From: Methylobacterium brachiatum
GTDB taxonomy: Bacteria > Pseudomonadota > Alphaproteobacteria > Rhizobiales > Beijerinckiaceae
Length of the DNA stretch: 64,000 nt
Assembly (NCBI RefSeq): GCF_020523825.1
Contig: NZ_JAJALK010000012.1
Location: 124,001 to 188,000 of the forward strand
Reading direction: 5' to 3'
The number at the start of each line of letters is the position of its first letter. Position 1 is the first letter of the stretch. The position numbers and the translations under genes are program-made. Of this stretch, positions 25,576-34,028 are shown in pieces. The notes under the pieces are model-generated. The model searched no databases and was not told the origin of the DNA. It was given only the letters and a program-made list of their open reading frames with translations.

Positions 25576-25833
25576 TCACGAATGCCGGCGCACCGCGTAG
25601 CGGTAGCGGCGGCCTTCCGCGTCCAAAAGCTCGCTGTCCGAGCCCTCCTGCCAGACGACCTCGTCCTCCGGGCCCTTGGCGTTGGTGAGCGTCGCGCCGC
25701 GGACGATGTCGAGGCTCAAGCCGAAGCCGTAATTGGTCGCGGTGGCGTCCGTGATCGCGGCCGAGATGTCGGCGTCGTCGGGCAGGCAGGCGAACAGGAC
25801 GCCGTCGGCGATGGCCAGGGTGTAGGTTTGCAC
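25576..25833 (-). CDS. Hypothetical protein, 85 residues
   Basis: GTG 25833 is preceded by CCGGAG at 7-base spacing. The product begins MQTYTLAIADGVLFACLPDD and includes ISAAITDATATNYGFGLSLD, then EDEVVWQEGSDSELLDAEGR and an RYRYAVRRHS tail. It appears to be a small soluble alpha/beta protein; no family is recognised. A TGCA-type 15-mer lies about 95 bp upstream (25927-25941), near the expected promoter position. Confidence 0.6.
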   Translation of the reverse strand: MQTYTLAIADGVLFACLPDDADISAAITDATATNYGFGLSLDIVRGATLTNAKGPEDEVVWQEGSDSELLDAEGRRYRYAVRRHS

Positions 25834-25926
25834 GGATGGGCTCCGGAGATCGAGGCGAGTGGGGGCCGGCACGCGAGCGACCCAAGCTAGGAGGCCCATT
25901 CGGGAAGTGAAGCGCGTTCTCCGAAA

Positions 25927-25941
25927 TGCTGCATTGCAACA
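25927..25941. promoter_or_regulatory. TGCA-type dyad, candidate PhaR/AniA-like site
   Basis: TGCTGCATTGCAACA is nearly palindromic and differs at two of 15 positions from the perfect palindrome at 16591-16605. It is located upstream of the 85-residue minus-strand gene and 44 bp after the esterase stop. Recurrence in two unrelated promoters suggests one regulator; PhaR/AniA is proposed because its sites are TGC/GCA dyads. Confidence 0.45.
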
Positions 25942-25984
25942 TGGGGAGAACGCGCTCCATCACAAGGTGTCGAGCCCCGGCCTC

Positions 25985-27085
25985 TCAGCGGGCCAGATGC
26001 GCGTCCAGGAACCGGGCCATCTCGCCGAAGACCTCCTTGGTCTCCGGCGCGTTCGGCGCGCCGAGATACTGGGCGTGCGACATCGCCTCGAACACCTGGA
26101 GATCCGCCTCGATCCCGGCCGCACGCAACTTCCGGTGGGTGCGCACCGTGTTCGACAGGAACAGGTCGCGGGTCCCGCTGATCAGGATCGCGGGCGGCAG
26201 GCCGGCGAAGTCGCCGTTGATCGGCGAGAGCTGCGGATCCTTCAGGTCGCGCCCGGCCGCGTAGAGCTTGGCGGCGGGGGTCAGATAGCCGGAATAGCTC
26301 ACCAGCACGTTGTCGAGCCACTCGTTGGTCCGGTAGGTGTCGCCGGTCTCGGTCATGTCCGACCAGGGTGTGCCGAGGCCGATCGCGGCCGGCAGGGCCA
26401 GGCCCTCCTGCTTGGCGCGCAGCATCAGCGCCAGGGTCATGCCGCCGCCCGTCGAGGTGCCGAACACGCCCATGGTCTGGGGCTTCTGCATGGCCAGCAT
26501 CGCCTTCCAGACCGCGGTCGCGTCGTCCATGGCGGCCGGGTAGGGGGCATCGGGCGGCATGCGGTAATCGACCGAGATCACCTTGTAGCCGCCGATCCCG
26601 GCCATCAGGATCGCCTCCAGGGTGCCGGCCTCGCCCGGATTGTAGACGTAGCCGCCGCCATGGATGTGCAGCAGCAGCCGGTTGCGGTTGGCCTCCGGGA
26701 TCGTTTTCGGCTGGACCACGAACACCTTCACGCCGCCGATCACCGTGGCCTCGCTGGTGACGCCGAGCTTGTCGCGGAGCGCCGGCAGGGTCGCGGCGCC
26801 GGCCGCCGCCAGCCGGTCGATCAGGGCCTTCCAGCCGGCGGCATCCGGCGGGTTGGCGTTCCAGGCCGGCACCCGATAGGGCGCCGCGACGGCGTTGCGG
26901 AGCTCGGGGCTGATCGTCTCGGGCACGGGGATCACCCGGCCCGGCACCGTGCGGGGACCGGGCGCAGCATTGGCCGCCCCCATCTCGGCTTCCAGGCCCT
27001 TGAAATCGGCCCCAGGGGCCGCTTGCCCGAAGGCGGCGTGCGTGCCGAGTGCGATCATCAGCAGGGCGGAAAAGCTCAAGCGCAT
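25985..27085 (-). CDS. Secreted alpha/beta hydrolase, HSL-type esterase
   Basis: ATG 27085 gives 366 residues with a Sec signal (MRLSFSALLMIALGTHAAFG, cleaved near QA). The HSL-family oxyanion motif HGGGYVYNPGE, the nucleophile elbow GTSTGGGM, the acid region ISGTRDLFLSN and the histidine in FEAMSHAQYLG form a complete catalytic set. These enzymes hydrolyse short- to medium-chain esters or lactones; the substrate is unknown. A GGAAACCC region before the ATG is the ribosome-binding site. It is apparently monocistronic. Confidence 0.9.
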   Translation of the reverse strand: MRLSFSALLMIALGTHAAFGQAAPGADFKGLEAEMGAANAAPGPRTVPGRVIPVPETISPELRNAVAAPYRVPAWNANPPDAAGWKALIDRLAAAGAATLPALRDKLGVTSEATVIGGVKVFVVQPKTIPEANRNRLLLHIHGGGYVYNPGEAGTLEAILMAGIGGYKVISVDYRMPPDAPYPAAMDDATAVWKAMLAMQKPQTMGVFGTSTGGGMTLALMLRAKQEGLALPAAIGLGTPWSDMTETGDTYRTNEWLDNVLVSYSGYLTPAAKLYAAGRDLKDPQLSPINGDFAGLPPAILISGTRDLFLSNTVRTHRKLRAAGIEADLQVFEAMSHAQYLGAPNAPETKEVFGEMARFLDAHLAR

Positions 27086-27230
27086 CGGGTTTCCTCCAGC
27101 GAACAGCCCTTCGCGACGGCCCGTCATTGCAGGCGGGGGCGTTCGGCCGTCAGGGATACAGGGGTGCGGCCGGGATGGGACCTGTTTTTCGTCCTAGGGT
27201 TCGGGCGTTGCACGAACCTTTGAACGCAGG

Positions 27231-27326
27231 ACCGTCATTGCGAGCGCAGCGAAGCAACCTAGGGCAACGCGCGATCTCAGAACGTTGCGCATCACTAGGT
27301 TGCTTCGCTCCGCTCGCAATGACGGT
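27231..27326. repeat. GTCATTGCGAGCG-type palindromic repeat
   Basis: Arms 27231-27262 (accgtcattgcgagcgcagc...) and 27295-27326 are inverted copies with one mismatch over 32 bp, around a 32-bp centre. The arm motif GTCATTGCGAGCG-AGCGAAGCAA is a widely dispersed palindromic repeat in many bacterial genomes. It lies between the esterase gene start and the App1 stop and could fold into a long hairpin acting as a transcription barrier. Confidence 0.85.
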
Positions 27327-27356
27327 GTGGGGGACAGCTCGCACCCCCAAAAAGAA

Positions 27357-28646
27357 TCACCCGGCCACCCGGGGCAGGGCGGCCGGGTGTTCCGGCTCGA
27401 CCACCACGGTGGCGGGCACGGTTCCATCGCTGACCAGTGCGTCCGCGACGGCGTCGGGGGAGATCGTGGCCTCGGTGGCGGCCTCGCCCGGGGCTTTGGG
27501 CTCGGCGGTGATGCGGGCGGTCTCGCGGCGGGGGGCGGCTTCGGCGCCGGCATGCTCGTCGGCGACGCGGGCCACCGCCTCCGGGGTGATCAGCCCGATC
27601 CCGGCGGCGTGCTCGGCCATGGCGACGCTGTCGGCGGCCAGCACCAGGCTGGAGCCGGACCGGGCGACCGCTCCGGCGAGCCGGACGATCTCTTCGACCC
27701 GGGCGGAATCGTTGGAGACGTTGCGGATATAGACCGCGAGCACCCGCCCGGGATGCTCCTCGACGATCTGGGCGTAGACCTCCGGGTCGTGCTGGCCGCT
27801 GTCGCCGATCAGCACGAAGGGCAGGTCGCGGTAGAGGGCCAGCATGTTGCGGATCAGCGCCTGCTTGTGGTCGGTGGCCCGGCGCGGCAGCGGGTGCGTC
27901 CAGGACAGGCCCCATTCCCGCAGGAACAGCACCGGCCCGACCGGGATGCCGTGCCGCTGGAAGAACTCGGACAGCATCTCGTAGAGGCCCCAGGGGGCCC
28001 GGGAGACGTAGAGCATCGGGTTGCCCTCGGCCCCGCCGGCGCCGTCGTGCAGGGCGCGGTACAGGGCGGCGACGCCCGGGAAGGCGACGCGGCTGTCGGC
28101 ATCCTCGACGAACAGCCGCCAGAGCATCTGCAGCTTGTTGGCGACGCCGGTATGCATCACCGTGTCGTCGATATCGCTGATGACCACGCAGCAGCAGCCC
28201 TCGGGCGGGATGAACACCGCACCCTCGGCGGAGATCGGCGGCTCGTCCTCCAGGACCAGCTCCACCGTCTGCCAGGCCCCGGGGCGTCCGGGCAGGTCCC
28301 GCGGCTGCAGGCGGAGGCGGAAATAGCCGTCGCGGTCGGTCTCGGTCCGGGCCGCGTCCCCGCCGAACCGGGCCGTGATCGCGGCGCCCGCAACCGTGCG
28401 CCGGGCGATGCGGCGGCGCAGGTCCCGCCACTGCGCCCGCAGGGAATCCGGATCCTCCCCGGGAATGCCGGGGGATTGCCGGAACACGCGGCCGATCAGG
28501 AAGATCTCGTCGCGCGAGCCGTAGCCGCGATAGGGCTCGACCACGAGCCCGCCCGGGCCCGTGCCACCATGCCCCTGAGCCCGGCGGACCGGGCGGGTGA
28601 GGACCCGCACCGCCTTGTTGACGGCTCGGCGAACCCGGGAAGCCAT
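27357..28646 (-). CDS. App1-type phosphatidate phosphatase domain protein
   Basis: ATG 28646 gives 429 residues. The DxDxT catalytic motif is at D158-D160 in VVISDIDDTVMHTG. It is followed by FPGVAALYRALHDG, LYVSRAPWGLYEMLSEFFQR and DHKQALIRNMLALYRDLPFV, then LIGDSGQHDPEVYAQIVEEH, the typical APP1 catalytic domain of HAD type. In yeast App1 is a phosphatidate phosphatase at actin patches. Bacterial homologues are uncharacterised. About 85 C-terminal residues beyond the domain are Ala/Glu/Pro-rich. It begins 22 bp after the DUF3775 gene, which suggests an operon. Confidence 0.87.
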   Translation of the reverse strand: MASRVRRAVNKAVRVLTRPVRRAQGHGGTGPGGLVVEPYRGYGSRDEIFLIGRVFRQSPGIPGEDPDSLRAQWRDLRRRIARRTVAGAAITARFGGDAARTETDRDGYFRLRLQPRDLPGRPGAWQTVELVLEDEPPISAEGAVFIPPEGCCCVVISDIDDTVMHTGVANKLQMLWRLFVEDADSRVAFPGVAALYRALHDGAGGAEGNPMLYVSRAPWGLYEMLSEFFQRHGIPVGPVLFLREWGLSWTHPLPRRATDHKQALIRNMLALYRDLPFVLIGDSGQHDPEVYAQIVEEHPGRVLAVYIRNVSNDSARVEEIVRLAGAVARSGSSLVLAADSVAMAEHAAGIGLITPEAVARVADEHAGAEAAPRRETARITAEPKAPGEAATEATISPDAVADALVSDGTVPATVVVEPEHPAALPRVAG

Positions 28647-28668
28647 GCCGCCGGTCTCCGGTTCGGGG

Positions 28669-29067
28669 TCAGGCCTGCGGCAATTCGGGGCTGAGCCCCA
28701 TCGCGTCGAGGCCCTCCTCCAGCAGGTCGCCGGCATCCGGCGCGCTCAGCAGCTCCTTCACGGCGCCCTCGCCGACAGATTCGCGCTCCCGGGCGAAGCG
28801 CACCGCCTCGCCCCACTCCTCCGGCTCCATGTCGCCGCGGCCGATATAGAACAGCGCCAGGAGCTCGGCCCGGGCGTCGTCGTCCAGCCCGGCGATGGCG
28901 CCGCGCACCTCGGATTCCGTGGCGTCGTCGGTGCCCGAGATGAGGACGTCGGTGGAGCCGTCGTCGATCGGGTTCGAGCCGGAATCCGGATCGGTGTTGC
29001 CTTCCTTCACCTCGATGGCGCGCAGCCGCAGAACGATGTCGGTGACGGTCTCGACGGCGATATCCAT
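28669..29067 (-). CDS. DUF3775 protein
   Basis: ATG 29067 (MDIAVETVTDIVLRLRAIEV) gives 132 residues. The segment LDDDARAELLALFYIGRGDM, followed by EPEEWGEAVRFARERES, is the DUF3775 core. It is acidic (many Asp/Glu) and soluble, and its function is unknown. It lies 22 bp upstream of the App1-like gene in the same orientation. The frame is open upstream, but GGAGACCAACGC before this ATG supports the chosen start. Confidence 0.85.
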   Translation of the reverse strand: MDIAVETVTDIVLRLRAIEVKEGNTDPDSGSNPIDDGSTDVLISGTDDATESEVRGAIAGLDDDARAELLALFYIGRGDMEPEEWGEAVRFARERESVGEGAVKELLSAPDAGDLLEEGLDAMGLSPELPQA

Positions 29068-29274
29068 GCGTTGGTCTCCGGACGCTGACTGGGTCGGGCG
29101 TTTCGCCCCCTCAAGCCGCGACAACGGGCGAGCGGGCGCCGGGTTCGCCTCGCCGAACGCGGCGGTGGCGCGGGCGGGCCGAACATGCGTGGTCCGCGCC
29201 ACTTCCCGGTGGCCGGACCATCGGATAGAGGCTGCCGAACATTCCGAACAACCGGATCGACAGCGGCGATAGAC

Positions 29275-30837
29275 GTGACATCTTTGAACGCCGCCGCGAC
29301 GATATCTGCCGATAGCGTCGAACTGCAGTCTAACAGAACCGACACGCCCCGGCGCCCGGCGGCCCGGGCCGCGGCCGTTCTGGCGACCTCCGCTCTCGCG
29401 CTCGGCCTGGCCGGGGCTCCGGTCGAGGCTCGGCCCGCCGGCGCCGAGACCAGCGCGCCGAGCTGCTACGTCACCGGCGGGGGCGGCCTGGAGATCTGCC
29501 GCGACGGCGCCGAGGCCGAGGGCGTGCTGATCGCGCCGGCGCCCTGCGCGTTCGTGCGCGGCGTCCAGATCCTGCGGCTGCCGCGGGCGGAAGCCCCGGG
29601 ACCGCTGCAGATGATCTTCCAGGGCCAGAGCCCGCTGCCGTCGCGCCGCCGGGACGAGCCCTGCCCGGAGCGGCGCGCCACCGACAGCCGCGACGGCGGC
29701 TCGCTCCGCACCGGCCGCAGCCCGGAGGCGCTGGCCACGACGCTGCCGCCCTCGGCCGACCGGTTCTGGGTCGATCTCCCGGAGGAGCGTGCGGCCAGGC
29801 GCGGCTCGTCCGAGCCGGCCCCCGCCCTCGAGGGTATCGGCCCCCGCGACCCGATCGCGGTCTCAGGCCGCGACTGGGCCGGGGAAGCCTACAGCTACGT
29901 CTTCCTGCTCGGCCAGGAGCGCGTCGGCGGCAATACCGATCAGGACGAGGAGCCCACCGGGCGGCGGCGCGGCCGCCGGGCCGAGCGGGACGAGCCGGCG
30001 GCGCAGCCGGCCGATATCCGGCGCCGGGTGCAGATCGCGGCAAGGACCCTCGACTTCCAGACCTTCGAGATCCGCACCCGCACCCCGGACGGCTACGGGC
30101 TCGCCTGGACGCCGTTCGTGCCCGGCGGCCGCGGCGCGCTGCCGACCCCGGCCCCGGTGGCCGACGAGGCCGGCAAGCCGATCGCCTCCGCCTGCCCGGC
30201 CCCGGCCTTCGAGACCCACGGGCTGTCCGGCTCGATCAGCATCGTCGACCGCACGTATCACTACGTCTACACCGACGTGCTGCCCGAGGATTGCGGCCTC
30301 GCCCCCGAGAAGCGGCGCACCGCGCTCTACCTGCGCACCGCGAAGGACCTCTCGGCCGCGAAGGTCTGGTCCGCGGCGAGGAAACTCGCCGGGCCGCTGC
30401 CGCCGGGGAGCGTCGTCCGGGTGGCGCGGGCCAAGGGCATGCAGCGCTGGGCGGTGTCCTATACCTGCCAGCGCCCGGCCAACGCCCCGGGCGGCCCGGT
30501 GGCCGATATCTGCCTGCAATACACACCGGACCTCAACCTCGACGGGATCGGGGCGCTCACCCTCTACGCCGACCCGGTGGAGGCCGGCCGCTCGCCGTCC
30601 TATCTCGGGCTGCGCTCGGGGGGCGACGGCAGCGGCCGCTTCGACCGGAGCGCGCATTTCTGGATGACCGACGCGCAGGGCAACCTCGACACTCCGGCGG
30701 TCTATCCGGGCAAGGCCGGGTTCCTGACCTGGCTCGACCGGCTCGCCCCCTCGGCGGCCGGGCGGGACGCCTCGACCCTCTACGGAAGGCCGGTCTACTG
30801 GGCGACGTGGACGGTGCGTCGGATCGGCGCGCAATAA
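29275..30837 (+). CDS. Large secreted protein of unknown function
   Basis: GTG 29275 gives 520 residues and ATG 29185 gives 550. The export signal RAAAVLATSALALGLAGAPV lies about 30 residues after the GTG. The mature part has paired cysteines (PSCYVTGGGGLEIC, APCAFVRGVQ), a low-complexity Arg/Glu stretch (PTGRRRGRRAERDEP) and several beta-rich repeats with aromatic strands (SISIVDRTYHYVYTDVLPED, QRWAVSYTCQRP, GIGALTLYADPVE). This pattern could be a beta-propeller or sugar-hydrolase-like fold, but no catalytic motif is assignable. It is a stand-alone gene. Confidence 0.7.
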   Translation: MTSLNAAATISADSVELQSNRTDTPRRPAARAAAVLATSALALGLAGAPVEARPAGAETSAPSCYVTGGGGLEICRDGAEAEGVLIAPAPCAFVRGVQILRLPRAEAPGPLQMIFQGQSPLPSRRRDEPCPERRATDSRDGGSLRTGRSPEALATTLPPSADRFWVDLPEERAARRGSSEPAPALEGIGPRDPIAVSGRDWAGEAYSYVFLLGQERVGGNTDQDEEPTGRRRGRRAERDEPAAQPADIRRRVQIAARTLDFQTFEIRTRTPDGYGLAWTPFVPGGRGALPTPAPVADEAGKPIASACPAPAFETHGLSGSISIVDRTYHYVYTDVLPEDCGLAPEKRRTALYLRTAKDLSAAKVWSAARKLAGPLPPGSVVRVARAKGMQRWAVSYTCQRPANAPGGPVADICLQYTPDLNLDGIGALTLYADPVEAGRSPSYLGLRSGGDGSGRFDRSAHFWMTDAQGNLDTPAVYPGKAGFLTWLDRLAPSAAGRDASTLYGRPVYWATWTVRRIGAQ

Positions 30838-30897
30838 CCGGCGCGAGGCGCTATATGGGCGGCCTCCCCGCCGCACGAGTCGTGCCTCTTGGAAACG

Positions 30898-32220
30898 ATG
30901 GACACCCATATCGACCTGTGGTTCGCCGCGAGCATCGTGGTGATCTCACTGCTGCTCTCGGCCTTCTTCGCGGGCGCCGAGACCGCCTTCACCGCCGCCT
31001 CCCGGGCGCGGATGCACGCCCTCGAACAGGCGGGCGACCCGCGCGCGGCGATCGTCAACCGGATCCTGGCGATCCGCGAGCGCTTCATCGGCGCGATGCT
31101 GATCGGCTACAACATCGTGGCGATCGGCGCCTCGGCATTCACCACCAGCGTGCTCACCGCCCTGTTCGGCAAGAACGGCGTGATCTACGCGACCGTCGGC
31201 ATGTCGGTGCTGGTCATCGTCTTCGCCGAGGTGCTGCCGAAGACGCTCGCCATCTCCAAGCCCGACAAGGCGGCTCTGCTGATGGCCCGGCCGGTGGCCT
31301 TCGCGGTCGCCATCATGGGCCCGGCGGCGATCTCCATCGAGCACCTCGTGCGGCTGATGCTGAAGCCGTTCGGCATCACCATCGGCGAGCACCAGTCGAT
31401 CCTCACCGCCTCCGAGGAGTTGCGCGGGCAGGTGGCGCTGATGCACCGGGAAGGCGGCGTCGCCAAGGCCGAGCGCGACATGCTGGGCGGCCTGCTCGAC
31501 CTGTCGAACCTGTCGGTCTCGGACGTGATGGTCCACCGCACCAAGATGCGGGCGATCGACGCCGACCAGCCGTCCGAGGACATCGTCCGGGCGGTGCTGG
31601 CCTCGCCCTATACCCGCATGCCCCTGTGGCGCGGGACCCCTGAGAACATCGTCGGCGTGCTCCACGCCAAGGACCTGCTGCGGGCGCTCGACGCCGCCGG
31701 CGGGGACGCCTCGGGGCTGAAGGTCGAGGCCCTGGCGCTGGAGACCTGGTTCGTGCCGGGCACGACCTCGCTGCGCGCCCAGCTCAAGGCGTTCCTCACC
31801 AAGAAGACCCATTTCGCCCTGGTGGTCGACGAGTACGGCGAGGTGATGGGCCTCGTGACCCTGGAGGACATCCTCGAGGAGATCGTCGGCGAGATCGCGG
31901 ACGAGCACGACGTCACCGTCTCGGGCGTGCGCCCGCAGGGCGACGGGTCGGTCAATGTCGACGGCGGCGTGCCGATCCGCGACCTCAACCGCGCCATGGA
32001 CTGGAACCTGCCCGACGACGAGGCCACCACCATCGCGGGCCTCGTCATCCACGAGGCCCGGACCATCCCCGACCAGGGCACGGCCTTCAACTTCCACGGC
32101 TTCCGTTTCCAGGTGATCCGCAAGGCCAAGAACCGGATCACCACCCTGCGGATCACGCCGCTGACCGCGACGGGCATCCAGACCACCGCGCAGGTGGAGG
32201 CGCAGCGCGACCCGGTGTGA
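30898..32220 (+). CDS. CNNM/CorC-type membrane protein (DUF21-CBS-CorC)
   Basis: The product is 440 residues from ATG 30898 (TTG 30889 is also possible). The domain order is a DUF21/CNNM membrane region with about four segments (LLLSAFFAGAETAFTAASRA is the hallmark), two CBS domains (about 205-330) and a C-terminal CorC_HlyC domain (VDGGVPIRDLNRAMDW). The DEYGEVMGLVTLEDILEEIVGEI-type block ends the CBS pair. Family members bind Mg-ATP and export Mg2+ or other cations; the name hemolysin is historical. It follows the unknown secreted protein by 60 bp. Confidence 0.93.
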   Translation: MDTHIDLWFAASIVVISLLLSAFFAGAETAFTAASRARMHALEQAGDPRAAIVNRILAIRERFIGAMLIGYNIVAIGASAFTTSVLTALFGKNGVIYATVGMSVLVIVFAEVLPKTLAISKPDKAALLMARPVAFAVAIMGPAAISIEHLVRLMLKPFGITIGEHQSILTASEELRGQVALMHREGGVAKAERDMLGGLLDLSNLSVSDVMVHRTKMRAIDADQPSEDIVRAVLASPYTRMPLWRGTPENIVGVLHAKDLLRALDAAGGDASGLKVEALALETWFVPGTTSLRAQLKAFLTKKTHFALVVDEYGEVMGLVTLEDILEEIVGEIADEHDVTVSGVRPQGDGSVNVDGGVPIRDLNRAMDWNLPDDEATTIAGLVIHEARTIPDQGTAFNFHGFRFQVIRKAKNRITTLRITPLTATGIQTTAQVEAQRDPV

Positions 32221-32264
32221 GGTGTGCCGACGGTCGAAACCGGTTTCGATCGTGGTCTTTCCCA

Positions 32265-32466
32265 GGCCAACACGCGCTTTCCCTCCCCCCTCTGCGGGGG
32301 GGCCCCGAAGGGGGTCGGGAGAGGGGAGCGACGCGGCAGAACAGTGTGTTGCCCGTCGTGCCGGTCGCATTCTCTGCTGAACCCGGGCTCCCCTCTCCCG
32401 ACCCTCGCTCACGCGAGGCCCACCCTCCCCCGCAGAGGGGGGAGGGAGGCGCGCTTGGGGTTGGCC
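32265..32466. repeat. 202-bp palindromic element with CCCTCCCCCCTCTGCGG arms
   Basis: The outer ends are GGCCAA and TTGGCC, followed inward by long G/C-rich arms. On the left is ccctcccccctctgcggggg (32281-32300) and on the right its inverted copy, plus a second inner pair GGGTCGGGAGAGGGGAGC / GCTCCCCTCTCCCGACCC. The centre carries cggcagaacagtgtgttgcc. It fills the 321-bp gap between the CNNM gene and the aminotransferase. It looks like a non-coding mobile or REP/MITE-like repeat; the short frames inside give PPLRGG-type translations and are not genes. Confidence 0.85.
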
Positions 32467-32541
32467 TTGGTTCTCGTTCGGCAGCGCTGTCTGACCATCG
32501 TAGCCCGTGCGGGAGAGGAGGGCGAGCCGTCCCGGCTCGCC

Positions 32542-33930
32542 TCAGCCCGGCATCGCCTCCAGCCCCTCGGCGCGGATCCAGTCGCGGGTGCGGTCGAGCG
32601 CCCGGCCGAGCCGGTCGAACAGCGCGTCGATCTCGTCCGGGCTTATGATCAGCGGCGGGCAGAGGGCGACCCGGTCGCCGGTGAGCGCGCGCACGATCAG
32701 GCCCTCGGCCTGCGCGAAGGCGACGCAGCGGGCGGCCACGCCCGCCTTCGGCTCGTACTGGCGCTTGCTGGCCTTGTCGGCGACGATCTCCAGCCCGCCG
32801 ATCAGCCCGATGCCCCCGGCCTCGCCGACGATGTCGTGCTGGGCCAGCGCCGCGAGCCGACGCTGGAAGTGCGGCGCCTTCTCGGCCGCGCCCTCGATCA
32901 CCCGGTCGCGCCGGTAGATCTCGATCGCCTTCAGCGCCACCGCGGCCGCCACGGGATGGCCGGAATAGGTGGTGCCGTGGCCGAAGGTGCCGAGCTTCTC
33001 GCTCTGGCCGATCATCGCCTCGTAGAGCGGCTCGTCGATGCTGACGCCGCCGAGCGGCATGTAGGCCGAGGTCAGGGCCTTGGCGAAGGAGATCGAGTCG
33101 GGCCGGATCCCCAGCGCCTCGCTGCCGAACCAGGTGCCGAGCCGGCCGAAGCCGCAGATCACCTCGTCGGCGATCATCCGGACCTCGTATTTCGTCAGCA
33201 CCGCCTGGATTGCCGCGAAGTAGCCCCGCGGCGGCACGATCGCCCCGCCGGCGCCCATCACCGGCTCGGCGATGAAGGCCGCGACGGTCTCGGGCCCCTC
33301 GCGCAGGATCGTCTGCTCCAGATCGGCGGCGAGGCGGGCCGAATAGGCCTCCTCGGTCTCGCCCAGCTCGGCGCCCCGATAGAAATGCGGGCAGGCGACG
33401 TGCAGGAAGCCCGGCAGCGGCAGGTCCCAGTCGGCATGGTTCGCGGTCAGCCCGGTCATCGAGGCGCTGGCCACCGTGACGCCGTGATAGCCCTTCTGCC
33501 GTGCGATGATCTTTTTCTTGTGCGGCCGGCCCAGCGCGTTGTTGTAGTACCAGGTCAGCTTGACCTGGGTGTCGTTGGCTTCCGACCCGGAAGACGTGAA
33601 GAAGATCTTCGAGGTCGGGACCGGCATCAGCTCCTTGAGGGTCTCGGCCAGCTCGATCCCCGGATCGTGGCTGCGGCCGGAGAACAGGTGGGTGAAGGGC
33701 AGCCTTCCCATCTGGACCCGGGCGGCCTCGACCAGCTCCGCGTTCGAGTAGCCGAGCGCCGTGCACCACAGGCCCGACATGCCCTCGATATAGGACCGGC
33801 CCTCCGTGTCGTAGACGTGGACCCCCTCGCCGCGCTCCAGCACCAGCGGGCCGGTATGCCGGTGGGTCGACAGGTTGGTGTAGGGGTGGAGCAGGGTTTC
33901 GACGTCGCGGGTCGCGAGATTCGAGAGCAT
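32542..33930 (-). CDS. Class III (omega) aminotransferase
   Basis: ATG 33930 (MLSNLATRDVETLLHPYTNL) gives 462 residues. Class III hallmarks are present: SGSEANDTQVKLTWYYNNAL, the GYHGVTVASAS loop, EPVMGAGGAIVPPRGYF, IADEVICGFGRLGTWFGSEA, the PLP lysine in SFAKALTSAYMPLGGV and GHGTTYSGHPVAAA. Members of this group include beta-alanine:pyruvate, putrescine:pyruvate and other amine transaminases that use pyruvate; exact specificity is not readable. The start is divergent from the YkgJ-like gene, with a 98-bp shared promoter region. Confidence 0.93.
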   Translation of the reverse strand: MLSNLATRDVETLLHPYTNLSTHRHTGPLVLERGEGVHVYDTEGRSYIEGMSGLWCTALGYSNAELVEAARVQMGRLPFTHLFSGRSHDPGIELAETLKELMPVPTSKIFFTSSGSEANDTQVKLTWYYNNALGRPHKKKIIARQKGYHGVTVASASMTGLTANHADWDLPLPGFLHVACPHFYRGAELGETEEAYSARLAADLEQTILREGPETVAAFIAEPVMGAGGAIVPPRGYFAAIQAVLTKYEVRMIADEVICGFGRLGTWFGSEALGIRPDSISFAKALTSAYMPLGGVSIDEPLYEAMIGQSEKLGTFGHGTTYSGHPVAAAVALKAIEIYRRDRVIEGAAEKAPHFQRRLAALAQHDIVGEAGGIGLIGGLEIVADKASKRQYEPKAGVAARCVAFAQAEGLIVRALTGDRVALCPPLIISPDEIDALFDRLGRALDRTRDWIRAEGLEAMPG

Positions 33931-34028
33931 CGTTCGCACCGTCCTCATGCCCAGGGGATCCGCCACACTACCGACCCGATGCCCGTGCAGGTAGTCCCGC
34001 GGCCCTGCGCCCGGCTCATCCCGGATGC

